Part shown: piece by piece, positions 32,138-43,834 of the stretch
Layout of the letters: each line of letters begins with the position of its first letter
How positions within the stretch are numbered: position 1 is the first letter of the stretch
From: Lepiota brunneoincarnata
Lineage: Eukaryota; Basidiomycota; Agaricomycetes; Agaricales; Agaricaceae
Assembly: GCA_023014365.1 (NCBI GenBank)
Contig: JAEBUN010000031.1
Coordinates: 310,001-374,000 of the forward strand
Direction: 5' to 3'
DNA length: 64,000 bases
Made by a program: the position numbers and the translations under genes
The notes under the pieces: model-generated
The model's database searches: none
Seen by the model: only the letters and a program-made list of their open reading frames with translations
What the model was told of the DNA's origin: nothing

Positions 32138-32847
32138 ACAACAGCTGAAGAACAAGCGGAAATGAGGAGAATCCCATATCGAGAGGCGATTGGATCACTA
32201 ATGTACACGGCGATTGGGACAAGGCCCAACATATCCTTTGCAGTATCAACATTATCATGTTTCCTGGATAATCTGGGACCGGCCCACTGGGACGGCGTAA
32301 AGCAGATCTTTCGATACCTGCTTGGGATGAAGACCTGGAGGCTAACCTATGGGAAGGAGAACGAGGGCCTCATCGGTTACACGGATGCTGATGGAGCATC
32401 ACAAGAACACAGAAAAGCGATATCAGGGTATGTATTTCTGATTGGAGGAGGTGCTGTATCGTGGAGCTCTAAGTAACAAGAACTCGTTATGCTATCGACA
32501 ACTGAAGCAGAATACGTAGCAACTACGCATGCAGCAAAAGAGGCGATTTGGCTCAGGAACTTACTGAGCGAGCTCTTCAATGCTAAGCCAGGCACTGTAA
32601 CTCTAAAATGCGACAACCAATCAGCACTGGTGCTAGCAAAAACTGAGAACTACCATGCAAGAACAAAGCACATCAACATAAGGTACCATTTCATATGCTA
32701 TGTAATCAAAGAAGGAAAGATCAACCTTGAATATTGTCCAACTGAGGAGATGGCAGCTGATACCCTAATGAAGGCACTACCAACTGCAAAAGCGAAACAT
32801 TTTGCAATGGTGTTAGGACTACAAATGCACAAATTGAGGGGGAGTGG
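32138..32847 (+). pseudogene. pol: copia RT tail and RNase H of element G
   Basis: The frame resumes as E-E-Q-A-E-M-R-R-I-P-Y-R-E-A-I-G-S-L-M-Y, then T-R-P-N-I-S-F-A-V, and Y-T-D-A-D-G-A (near 32378). The active-site region of RNase H continues as V-S-W-S-S-K, TAA at 32474-32476, then L-S-T-T-E-A-E-Y-V-A. One stop breaks it (a CAA would fit). The end (Q-M-H-K-L-R-G-S-G) runs into the purine tract and LTR, as usual in copia elements. Confidence 0.8.
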
Positions 32848-33104
32848 TAAAATGTAACAATTCGTGTATGGGCCTGAAGGCACAGCATTCAAGTCTTTGC
32901 AGGTCAAAGAGGAGGGCCGAGTCACCCCGACGCAGAATGAATGTCTCCGTGCCTAAAGCACAGAGGACTTTGGACAATTATTCTATTTGTTTTATTGTTA
33001 AATACAAGCACTTTGACCATACACAGAACATGTATATAAATAGGAAGGGATCACTACTGAATATTCATTCCTTTCTATCCTTTCTTTCCCTACCATTTTC
33101 ACTA
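32848..33104 (+). repeat. 3' LTR of copia element G
   Basis: 257 bp, same ends as the 5' LTR. Four differences from it: TG/CG, CA/CG, CA/CG and CG/CA. Confidence 0.85.
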
Positions 33105-33299
33105 CAGTCTAGGCTAAGTCCAATCTGTGAGACACATCAAGGCGGCGGTCTCATTGACTGGGTCTATGTCTAAGCAAGATGAAAGGAAAAATTAACTATG
33201 CATCCGAGAGCGTGTTTTACAAGTCCAAGCACGCGTTCCGTGCTGCCACGTCACCGTCGCCAAGTCACTGTGGGTCCATGCTCAGGTAGCCACGGTGCT

Positions 33300-36200
33300 A
33301 CCCCCACATAGGTATTGTACTTGCTTGCTGTGTCTCCTTCATCATCGTTCTCCTGGTGTTGGTGGTTGAGAACTTGAGGAAGAAGAAGTCCTGAGCCATG
33401 CCCTTCACAGCAGGATAATTTTTGACACGATCATGGTCAATTAAACTCGGATAGAGGGTTTTCCTGGAGACAAGCACAAGCTGTCAAGCACACGCCAGTG
33501 AGAAGATAGGATATTTCTGGTCTCATTCGGCGTTAGACGTCAATGCGGGACATCGGGAACTGCGACCCGGATAATCGTTCCATGAGAGACATGTCGAACT
33601 TGTACAGCTTGGCCCCAGATTTACTATCGACTGATAAAGCTATGGGAACAAGATGGAGTGAGGCGTGCTTGTATTCAACTATATATTATCCAGAGTGATT
33701 GTTAAGGCTTGGGCGTAGTTGAAGTGGATCTCCGATCAGAATGAGGTGTTCAACGGAAGAAGCAAGGCTGCAAAGAATGTGCGCCTCGAGCACTTGCCCA
33801 GCCTCTTCAACAAATACTATACGCGGTTGAAGGCCCTTCAGTTCGGTTAGAGCTTGAAAACTCATAATCTCTGGGTCGCCGACTTACATTCAACAGTGCT
33901 GTTAGCTTGGCCGCGCTGGTGGTTGTGCATACAAAAATGTCGATGCCGCTCAGCAATTGTCGACGTATCTATCAAGGAGGTAAGCTAACGAGACTTCTAA
34001 CGGCGAGGGAACAAAGAAACGACCTCCTCTCGTCCCTCTTCGTTCTCCATAAAAAGCCTTCGGTGCCTCTCTCGCAAGTCGGAATGCTCTAACAATACGA
34101 CATCTTGGTCCTGCACCTGGACCTCTGAGATCCAGTATCTGTGGAGCCTGAGCCGCTCGGGTTGCGACATATCCCACATGGCGGGGTCGGCCAATAGAGC
34201 TTCAAGAGGGTGATTGCCATCAGGATGGGAGGGAAACCGTTGAAGCGACCGTGTCTTTGAAAGAATTTGATTGGCGTCTCTTCGTGTTCAGCCTCAGGAA
34301 TCTCGTTGTTTGGTTTGGATATAATAGGCGGGGTGTAAACGGTCACTGGTTGTGGTGGGTCGGGCAAAGGAAGGGAAATGACACCAGTGTGGGTGACATC
34401 AATTGCCCAAGTACGCTGCCAGGGTTGCATTTCTGCGTCATCTGTGTCGTCAAATGAGATTTATTCCTCACTACCAAGTAATGTCAGGCGATGGGGGGAC
34501 ATCATCTGTCACCCAAGGACAGAAAATGGGTTCGCAGAAAACAGCTGACCATGCGTTTGAGCTGTTTTTGGAGGTTCGTATGTTATAGCCGCTTGAAGAA
34601 ATTGCAAATCTCCGGCATCCAACCAGAACTCGCACAGGCTCCTAACTTTGTGGAGGTTGGTCTTTCCTGCGGTTCGCCATCCCGCAGCGAGTTCTTTCAG
34701 CTCCTGACGGTGGATATCCTCGACCCAAGAGGGGGGACTACCGCCATGGGCAGGAAAAGTAAAGGAGATGTAAGCCGTGATGGCCTATGAAGAGGGGGAG
34801 GGGTTAGCAACTCGTATCATGAACCGTTCTATTTCTCCCTCCTGTTCTTTCAAGTCCCTAAAATAATGCCCGAGAACACGGTCCAGTCGGGAACGAGCAG
34901 CCCCCTTCTTAAGCTCATCGATGGAGTAGCGAGAGATCCGTTCATCCGCAGATCGACTACCCAGCCGGATTGCATTAGTTGTGATGCCTGCACCAAGGAC
35001 ACTATTCAACATATGGTCGAGCGCGTGGTTCGTAAAAGCGATCATCAGGATAGGACGGCGCTTTGAGCACGGCAAGAGAACTCGCAGAAGTTCAACGCCA
35101 GTGTACGACTGCAAGGAGTCAGACCGTGACTACGGCTGAAAAAAAATTGAACGAACACAAGGATCGTACCACCTGAGGTGGTCCTGAGATAGAGGAGCCT
35201 CACGATTCAAAGTTCAAATTCTGGGTTGAAAAATGCCACTCGTAATCGGATGGTGGTGTTATTGGCCCTCGCCGACGTTTTCAAATCCTGCACCGTACTG
35301 GTTATCGTCCCCAGCTCGATGGTAGTGCCAACATCCGTCCTCCAGATTAGTGCAATGAGCCCACCAGCCATCAACTGCTTGACGCTCATCCGGTCCCAGT
35401 AAGCTTCCCGAGATGCTACAGAACGGTATCGCGCCTGTCCGGGTGGGGGTATCGCAGGACAATTCAACGGCGATGCCACGTCGGCCTGGTGCGATCGATT
35501 GAAAGCGGACATCGGTGTAGACGTTGAACATGACGCTTTCATACGCATCGGCATTTCCATGGTATTTGCCTCCACACTTGTTAATCAATTCCGATAGCTT
35601 CGTCTTGTGGTGGGCCTGTTCGAAATCGGCACGAAGTGGGGCGCTAACAAAGAAGTCTAAGCACCAAAGAACAGAATGAGACTTGAGGGACATACATGAG
35701 CTCCTCACGCAAGAGCCCGAACTGAATATCGAGGTGCCGCTCCATCGAACGTTAGGGTAGGTGATGTGGCGCACCATCGAAATTCGCAGGCAAGTACAGT
35801 TCGATCTCGCAAAGCAGCCCCATATAAATTAGCGGTATGGAAATAGAAGCGATATCTTCATGATCATTGTTGTGTCGAGGACCGGTCTGACGATGGTTCC
35901 CTGGTGGCTCAAAAAACATACTCAAACCCTGATGATCCGCGGGCGCTCCTTCTCCTTGGCATTCGACGTGCGCTTGGCTTCCCGATCGGAGATGTGTACG
36001 AGTCGGGCCAGCAGTGCTTCGAGCCGATGGTTGATGATTTGGTATCTTGCGAGTGGCTCCAGTCGACCAAAGGGCCCGTCAAATGCAGTCGTCGATGCTC
36101 GAGTCTGAGTAATGAAGACGTCAATCCACCCTCATAAGACTTGGACAATAACGGTGAAGGTCGGATGTTCGGTGGATAAGTTCTTGAAGCGAGATAAGCA

Positions 36201-37298
36201 TCTATGATATCCGTGAGTAACAGTTCTCTGGTTAAAACTGATCAACAACGAACTCAAACAGGATGGCCACTAAAGAAGCAAAAAATTGAAAACCGAGCAT
36301 CGAGTCGGAGTCAGCCGGCATAAAGGGATCCTTGAAGCTGCCATGATTCATGATCAAGGCCATCGAACCTTGTAGAGTCTCAAAGAAACGGTCGATGTTA
36401 TTGATCAGGGCAGAATACAGGACACTGGGTGCAAATCAACATCCTTGGCGATGCGAGTGATAAGAATTGACCTACTTGGCATGATGATGACGCGTGCTCT
36501 TTGTGACAGTATCCGAAGACAAAAACTAGAAACATATAAGATGAAATCCACATTATTTCAAGCGTAGGTACCTTGAATAGTGGAATGTAACTTCGCTGGA
36601 AGGACAGAACCCTCGGATTCCTTCCCGCGTTCGGCTTTATTGGGTCTCAAACTATAATGTCGACAAAACGAAGCAACCCATTTATTGAAAGTTAGAGTCT
36701 CCTGCTACAGTTTCAAATGATTTGTTGTCAAACTTACAGCCGCAAGTAAGCATCAGCTGAATTAAAGCTTCAGTGAGTATCGACAAGACATCGACGGAAG
36801 TAGTACCTGTCCATCTTCCGAGCTCTGCGCGTACGATCAACCCGCGCATTTAACAGCAAGAAGATAACTCACCCAAGAAGGGTTCTGGGTATCGATATTG
36901 TTCACTAATTTCAGGAAAGCATAAACATCAACAGGCCTGGAGAAGCGGTATCCGTCCACGAGATAGGCTTGGATAAAGTTCTTGACTTGCGTAGGAGCAA
37001 GCGCCCCTGTGATCGAGGATTGGAAAATCGCATCGGTACTAGTATCGATCAGAGTATCAAGACTTGACGAATCGACGAGGGTCATCAGATTGATGGGTTT
37101 CTAGCCGGTGGCCACGTTCGACGCTGTCGCAGCGCCACGAAAATGGTGATATCTGGCATCGTAACTGCGTAAGCCTGGGGCCACGCTCGAACTGGCAGAC
37201 TCTGGAGAATCATGGGCGAATGTGCATTGAGCACCATGATGGCACCCTCCAGGCGCATTGAAATATCTGCAGGGCTTGGGTCCCAGGCGGCGAGGCAT
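33300..37298 (-). pseudogene. NFX1-type (ZNFX1/Hrr1-like) SF1 helicase gene with N-terminal CCCH finger, decayed
   Basis: The minus strand from ATG at 37298 encodes a CCCH finger (C-R-Y-F-N-A-P-G-G-C...C-T-F-A-H), Y-L-V-D-G-Y-R-F (near 36960), R-F-F-E-T-L-Q-G (near 36390), L-F-E-C-L-S-R-F-K-N after a 50-bp intron (near 36190), E-P-P-G-N-H, L-D-I-Q-F-G-L-L-R-E-E-L (near 35730), Y-T-G-V-E-L-L-R-V-L and A-F-T-N-H-A-L-D-H-M-L (near 35030), Walker B V-E-E-A-G-Q-V-L-E-A-H with G-D-P-L-Q-L-R-P (near 33800), and R-R-M-R-P-E-I. This is the order of fungal ZNFX1-type helicases, relatives of fission-yeast Hrr1, an RNA-silencing factor. Lesions: TAG 37101-37103, TGA 36132-36134, frameshift near 35935, TAA 35752-35754, frameshift near 35450, loss of the region with Walker A, TAA 33533-33535. 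The frame fades out near S-K-Y-N (33315); motifs IV-VI and the NFX1 fingers are absent. Confidence 0.82.
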
Positions 37299-37852
37299 AG
37301 TGAGGAAGGCTGTTGAGGGGGGGGGGGGGGGGGCGGTAAGCTCTTGGTAAAAGGGGGTCACGGTGCGAGGCTCACTCTCGTTGGGGCGGATGGAACAGCA
37401 TCGTCACTGTGCCGAACCGACGAGAGTCCGGCAAAGATTCGTGCTTCCTTTAAAGCGTTTATTATGTCTCTACCGCCTTGAGCTTGAGCTTGGGTGGTTA
37501 AAACGGGAAACACTAGGACCTATCTGTACAGATGGAAGTCGAACATTCAGACTCCAAACTCGTGTTCTGTATGAGGCCGCATCTCGTTCCCTAATCCGAC
37601 GCCTTACGAGCTACGCAGAAGAGTCGAAGGATGTGCTCGTGTGGCATTGTCTCGAAGAAGGAGTGATGCACAGATCGCTGTCTACCACCGCAAGTGCGCT
37701 CCAAAACCCTTGTATAATTTACGGTTCTGCCCACCCTAGAGAGGAGAAGCCAGGAAGGCTAAGAGGAACGTCACAGGGAACATATCGATCGAGTCTTCAT
37801 CCAACCTGTTTTGACCGCTCGTCAGATATTTTGATCCCAGGAACACGCAGCC
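37299..37852. other. upstream region of the helicase relic, with 17-base G run
   Basis: A run of 17 G lies at 37317-37333, about 20 bp upstream of the helicase ATG. A plus-strand frame of 175 codons crosses this stretch but shows no domain and ignores the promoter position; I do not call it. No RNA gene is seen. Confidence 0.5.
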
Positions 37853-38110
37853 ATGACATCATCCGACTTCCCACCCTACGACCCGAATAACTTCCTGGCC
37901 TCCCTCGTGAATTCCATGGCTCGGTACCAAGAATCGAGCACCTACAGAACGTCCTGTAGGCACGCCGGCATCGCAACGCACCCTACAGAGCCATCAACCA
38001 CAAATAACTTGCAACCAAACCCCTCACTACCCGGAGAACAGAACACGTACGATCCATCAACATCGCCTATACCCCAACATATCATGGGTTGCTATCAAAC
38101 AAAAAAGTGA
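37853..38110 (+). CDS. small hypothetical frame, 85 aa, divergent from helicase relic
   Basis: ATG at 37853 has a favourable context (CGCAGCCATGAC) and opens M-T-S-S-D-F-P-P-Y-D-P-N-N-F-L. The product is polar and rich in S, T, P and N, with no domain I recognise. The second half looks like low-complexity translation. It may be the first exon of a gene whose remainder was lost, or chance. The downstream 350 bp are hairpin-rich repeat-like sequence. Confidence 0.25.
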   Translation: MTSSDFPPYDPNNFLASLVNSMARYQESSTYRTSCRHAGIATHPTEPSTTNNLQPNPSLPGEQNTYDPSTSPIPQHIMGCYQTKK

Positions 38111-38669
38111 TCATTCTCTCTGTCTTATTGTTGAGCTCGCAAGCTCATGTCGAGCCGTTTTCCGCGACATACCGTTTTAGGACATTCCCCTTATTTCTCG
38201 TTTTAGACACCGGGAATGTTTTCGCCCGTTTATGGACATCCGTTGGTAGTGTATATACCTACCAGCTTGCCGTTAGACACCTCAGTACTCGCGTCACGAG
38301 CTACTGAGGTGAGCAGACTCTTTCCTATGTTTTTCCCACTATGATACTTATGTCTATGGTAGACTTAGTCGTTCTACAGGTACAGAATACATAGTACTCG
38401 CGTTACGAGCTGCTACTGAGACTTAGTCGTTCCCCACTTATTTTCAGAAGCACCCCTAGCACAAGCAAGTTTGCGCGCATGCGGTGTTAATGCATCAATC
38501 AAATACGAATTCAAAAGAATTAAAGTACACAAAGCGAGACAAGGAGTATATCAACCTGTCGTATGCCAAACAATTGCATCAAGGATCGCCTATGGGAAGA
38601 ACAGACAACACGATAACTCGAGCAAAAAGCATCCCTCCACCCCTTCACCACTAGCTCAATCCAAAACCC
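38111..38669. repeat. hairpin-rich, LTR-like stretch upstream of kinase 3' end
   Basis: Two related hairpins lie about 110 bp apart. One is CTCAGTACTCG with CGAGCTACTGAG (38281-38308). The other is AGTACTCG with CGAGCTGCTACTGAG (about 38392-38420). The segment AGACTTAGTCGTTC is repeated directly near 38361 and 38419. The hairpin core resembles one in the LTRs of copia element H (CTCAGCGTCACG...CACTGAGGTG), so this may be a decayed LTR. I found no termini. Confidence 0.35.
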
Positions 38670-40799
<2,130 letters not shown>

Positions 40800-41207
40800 A
40801 TGACGGGTAAGAAGAAAAAATAGAAAGGAGTAGAGAAAAAGAGGGGGGGAGAGAGCAGGCGAACAATGCTGCCTGGGGAAGTTGTTCGTGAAAGTAGTGA
40901 AGAGCGTGCGCCGGGACCCGTCTTATGTGTATATGGCACTGCCACTGCATTGCGGCATGGCGACTCTGAACTTTGTGTTCATTGATGCTGTGCCTGTTCT
41001 CGATCACCACTCTTCGCTGTCCTGCACGACCTGCGCAAGGTGCACAGCCATCGCAATGCCTCTGAGTTCAATCCCCAGGGACAGTCGAATGTATCCAACT
41101 CGCCCCCCCCGACAGATCCGACCTCACTTTCGGCCGAACATCCGACTCGGTCTTGTGTCCGAAGACCCCTTTTAATAAATGCCCTGACCTGTATTTCAAT
41201 ATCAACC
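40800..41207. promoter_or_regulatory. divergent promoter region between kinase and HMG-CoA lyase genes
   Basis: A 408-bp intergenic region separates the two start codons. On the kinase side a pyrimidine tract (about 40805-40858 as read on the minus strand) lies just before the ATG, a common feature of fungal promoters. On the lyase side TTTTAATAAAT near 41170 is TATA-like. I see no operator I can name. Confidence 0.55.
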
Positions 41208-42455
41208 ATGTTCCGTGCTGCCTCCCGATCTCTCCTTCAAGCCCGGTCACGAACCCTCGCGACAACAACAACAACGATCCCCAACAGTGTCGTCAACATT
41301 GTCGAAGTCGGGCCACGCGACGGCCTGCAAAACGAAAAGGGCAGCATAGTCCCCGTCGACCTCAAAACAGAGCTCATCAACCGCCTCGTCCGCGCTGGCG
41401 TCACCAATGTCGAAGCTGGGAGCTTCGTCAGTCCTAAATGGGTTCCCCAGGTAAAAAAAAAAGAAACCCTCACTCATCTAATCCAACCCATTCACAAACA
41501 ACAAACTGACCTCAAAACCCAAGATGGCAGGCACGGCTGATGTCCTCCAGCGGAAATTCCACGCCCCAGGCGTACACTACGCCGTCCTCGTCCCAAACCA
41601 ACGTGGTCTTGACGACCTCCTCTCCCTCCTCTCATCCTCACAACAATCTCCACCCCTCACCGACGAAATCTCCATATTCACCGCAGCCACAGACGCCTTT
41701 ACTCGCGCCAACCTCAACTGCTCCACCTCCGAATCTCTGGCCCGACTCGCACCCGTCGCTCGCTCCGCGCTCGACAACGGTCTCCGAGTCCGTGGTTACG
41801 TGAGCGTAGCTATTGCCTGTCCATATTCTGGCAAGGTTGACTACCGCAACGTCCGCCAAGTCGCGAAAGAGCTCTTGGAGATGGGGTGTTACGAGATTAG
41901 TTTGGGGGATACCGTTGGTCAGGGTACACCGTTCGAGGTCACGGAAATGATTTCAGAGGTTTCCAAGGACGTGCCAATATCTAAACTCGCTGTAAGTGTA
42001 TTTGTCAACCCAACAACCAAATCAACCCCTGTTCTAACCCTTTCCCTTCTCAGGGCCATGTAAGATTATACCTTCGCTATCATCTAACCCCCAATTCCTC
42101 ATTTTCTCTCTAGTTCCATGACACATATGGCACAGCCGTAGCCAACGTCCTTGCAGCACTAGACGCTGGAATTCGTACCGTCGACTCTTCCGTCGGTGGA
42201 CTGGGTGGATGCCCCTATTCTCCTGGCGCAACAGGAAACGTTGCAACCGAAGACGTCCTCTACGCACTCCGAAACTCACCGTACACCGTTGCGGGTACTG
42301 CAAATGGCACAATTGACCTCAGCCAGATGGTGGATATAGGCTGGTGGATCAGTGAGCAGCTCGGGAGGGAAAGCATCAGCCGAGTTGGGAGGGCTGTCAA
42401 GGCTCGAAAAGCCAGAGAAGAGAAGGACAGACAAGAAACAAAGAGCAAACTCTGA
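41208..42455 (+). CDS. HMGCL: hydroxymethylglutaryl-CoA lyase, 4 exons including a 6-nt micro-exon, 352 aa
   Basis: Exons 41208-41450, 41524-41991, 42054-42059 and 42114-42455 total 1,059 nt. The enzyme cleaves HMG-CoA to acetyl-CoA and acetoacetate in leucine breakdown. Visible family marks: [10 protein letters not shown] (catalytic Arg/Asp of the TIM barrel), [20 protein letters not shown], the metal/catalytic H-F-H-D-T-Y-G, and the signature [16 protein letters not shown] with the active cysteine. The first His of H-F-H comes from exon 3, which is only GGCCAT (Gly-His). The N-terminus [13 protein letters not shown] is a typical mitochondrial presequence. The C-terminus is S-K-L, a peroxisomal PTS1. 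The gene converges on CCC1, with 196 bp between stops. Confidence 0.94.
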
Positions 42456-42651
42456 AGTGGATCTACGGATTTTCCGTGCTTCTAACTCGTACACAACCCG
42501 GAGTAACCTGATTGAAAGTGTCTATCCACATAATATAGAGACATGTTCTGACAACAAGAACGTGCGGGTAACCTAAGCCAATTAAACAAGACAGATGGGG
42601 ATGAACGTGTGTCGCAGAGAGGGCGCCAACGCGGAGAAGGGTCGGATGAAA
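42456..42651. terminator. convergent 3' region between HMGCL and CCC1
   Basis: The 196 bp hold both 3' ends. No strong AATAAA is seen on the plus strand; A/T-rich segments near 42527 and 42580 could serve for polyadenylation. The assignment is positional. Confidence 0.35.
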
Positions 42652-43728
42652 TCAGTCACCACTTTCAAGGGCTTTCACGATGCCGAAGGCAGCACCTGCC
42701 GCTAAACCACCGACCGTGAGTGTACTGACTGCACCCCAAACATAACTGCCAGCTCCGACACCAGCTCCCGTCACACGCGCCTTCACTGCGCCAAAAATGA
42801 GCAGCACGATTCCGGTGACAAGGCACGAATACACAAGGGCTACTTGGGCTCTTGGAATGAAAAAATATGGCATGAGAGGGATGAGGCCGCCAATCAGATA
42901 ACCCATGCCAATTGTAAATGCCGACACATAGAGTCTCTGCGTAGGCACCTCCTCTGTCGGACGCATTAACATTGGACTACAAGAATAAGGTTAAGTACTC
43001 ACCCAATCCTTGACCGAACCTTAGAAGGAACGCTGTAAGACCAATATCCTTGCTCCATTTTAATGCTGGGCTCTCGGCATCGCTGCCAGAGGATGATGAT
43101 AAGCCACCACCATTGTCGTCAACCTCTGCTTCGCGCAGACACCGGGCGACAGCCTGACAAGCCTTATCGTCGACACCGACGGGTCCTAGGACTTCTGCAA
43201 CTTCACGCTCTATTTCCCCACCACAGCTCCGTTGAACACGTAGCGCAGTTTGGTTCCGCAGGTAGCGATAGTGATCCCGCTCCGCTTGTGAGGCTAAGAA
43301 ACCGCCAATGCCCATGGAGATGGCGCCGGCTATGAGCTCGGCAATGCCACCAAGGACAACCAATCTCGACTCTCCCAGCGACGAGAGGCCAGCGGTAAGG
43401 GCGAAGGGGACGGTCAAACCGTCCGAGAGACCGATAACACTAGAACGGGGGTGTAAGCAAGTGGGCTCCTTGGGAGCAAGAGAATGAGACTGTACACATC
43501 GCGGACAATGTCAGGGTCTATGAGAGTGCGTTCTTCACTCTTAAGCTCCTTGCAGCAGACCCCGTCTGCGCGGGTGTTGCGAGCACACTTGGCAGGGAGA
43601 GGTGTTGTAACGCCAGGCTCTGCGTGGTCGATCGGCCAAACCGGGGGGTTCTGTGAGTTTTGGAGAGAACCTGGCCTGGGAGGGAGAGGGACGATGGTGG
43701 ACACAGAGGAAATGGAATTTTCAGACAT
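42652..43728 (-). CDS. CCC1: vacuolar iron/manganese transporter, CCC1/VIT1 family, 3 exons, 323 aa
   Basis: Exons (minus) 43728-43496, 43439-43003 and 42953-42652 total 972 nt. The protein moves Fe2+ or Mn2+ into the vacuole. A 77-residue cytosolic N-terminus with C-A-R-N and C-C pairs leads to R-D-V-V-I-G-L-S-D-G-L-T-V-P-F, the hallmark first membrane segment. G-G-I-A-E-L-I-A-G-A-I-S-M-G-I-G-G-F and the metal-binding loop with S-Q-A-E-R-D-H-Y and E-I-E-R-E-V follow. The last exon has three membrane segments (G-M-G-Y-L-I-G-G-L-I-P-L-M-P-Y-F-F). The middle intron is placed by phase so that G-Q-G-L-E-E-V-P-T reads through. An acidic Ser-rich insert (G-G-G-L-S-S-S-S-G-S-D) sits in the cytosolic loop. 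The gene is divergent from RPF2. Confidence 0.93.
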
Positions 43729-43834
43729 TTTGGGTTAGAGAGAGATGCCTAATGACGTAGATAACAAGTGTCGACCAAATAACAAATAATACTACATCAC
43801 GTGCTGTCGAATTTTCCGTCTACTCCTTCAACTC
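43729..43834. promoter_or_regulatory. 106-bp bidirectional promoter between CCC1 and RPF2
   Basis: It holds TGACGTA (43753-43759), AGATAA (43759-43764) and the palindrome CACGTG (43798-43803). TGACGTA is CRE-like, AGATAA fits the fungal GATA-factor core and CACGTG is an E-box. GATA factors control iron genes in many fungi, but one core site is weak evidence. The two start codons are unusually close. Confidence 0.5.

Larger units (their letters stand above)
29797..33104 (+). mobile_element. Ty1/copia element G (3.3 kb), internally deleted and invaded
   Basis: LTRs at 29797-30053 and 32848-33104 are both 257 bp and differ at only four places, all at CpG sites. CAGTCTA occurs just outside both ends (29789-29795, with one extra A, and 33105-33111). 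The primer site GGTTATGGGCCC follows the 5' LTR with no gap, and GAGGGGGAGTGG precedes the 3' LTR. Only gag and the tail of RT/RNase H remain. Protease, integrase and most of RT are missing, and a 1.3-kb TRIM-like element occupies the junction. Confidence 0.88.

Noticed and set aside
37363..37890. 175-codon plus-strand frame as a gene
   Set aside because: No domain, arginine/leucine-rich shadow composition, and it overlaps the likely promoter of the helicase gene.
41992..42113. A single 122-bp intron in HMGCL
   Set aside because: Skipping 42054-42059 keeps phase but deletes Gly-His from the family motif H-x-H-D-T-Y-G, and GGCCAT is bounded by good CAG and GTAAG sites.
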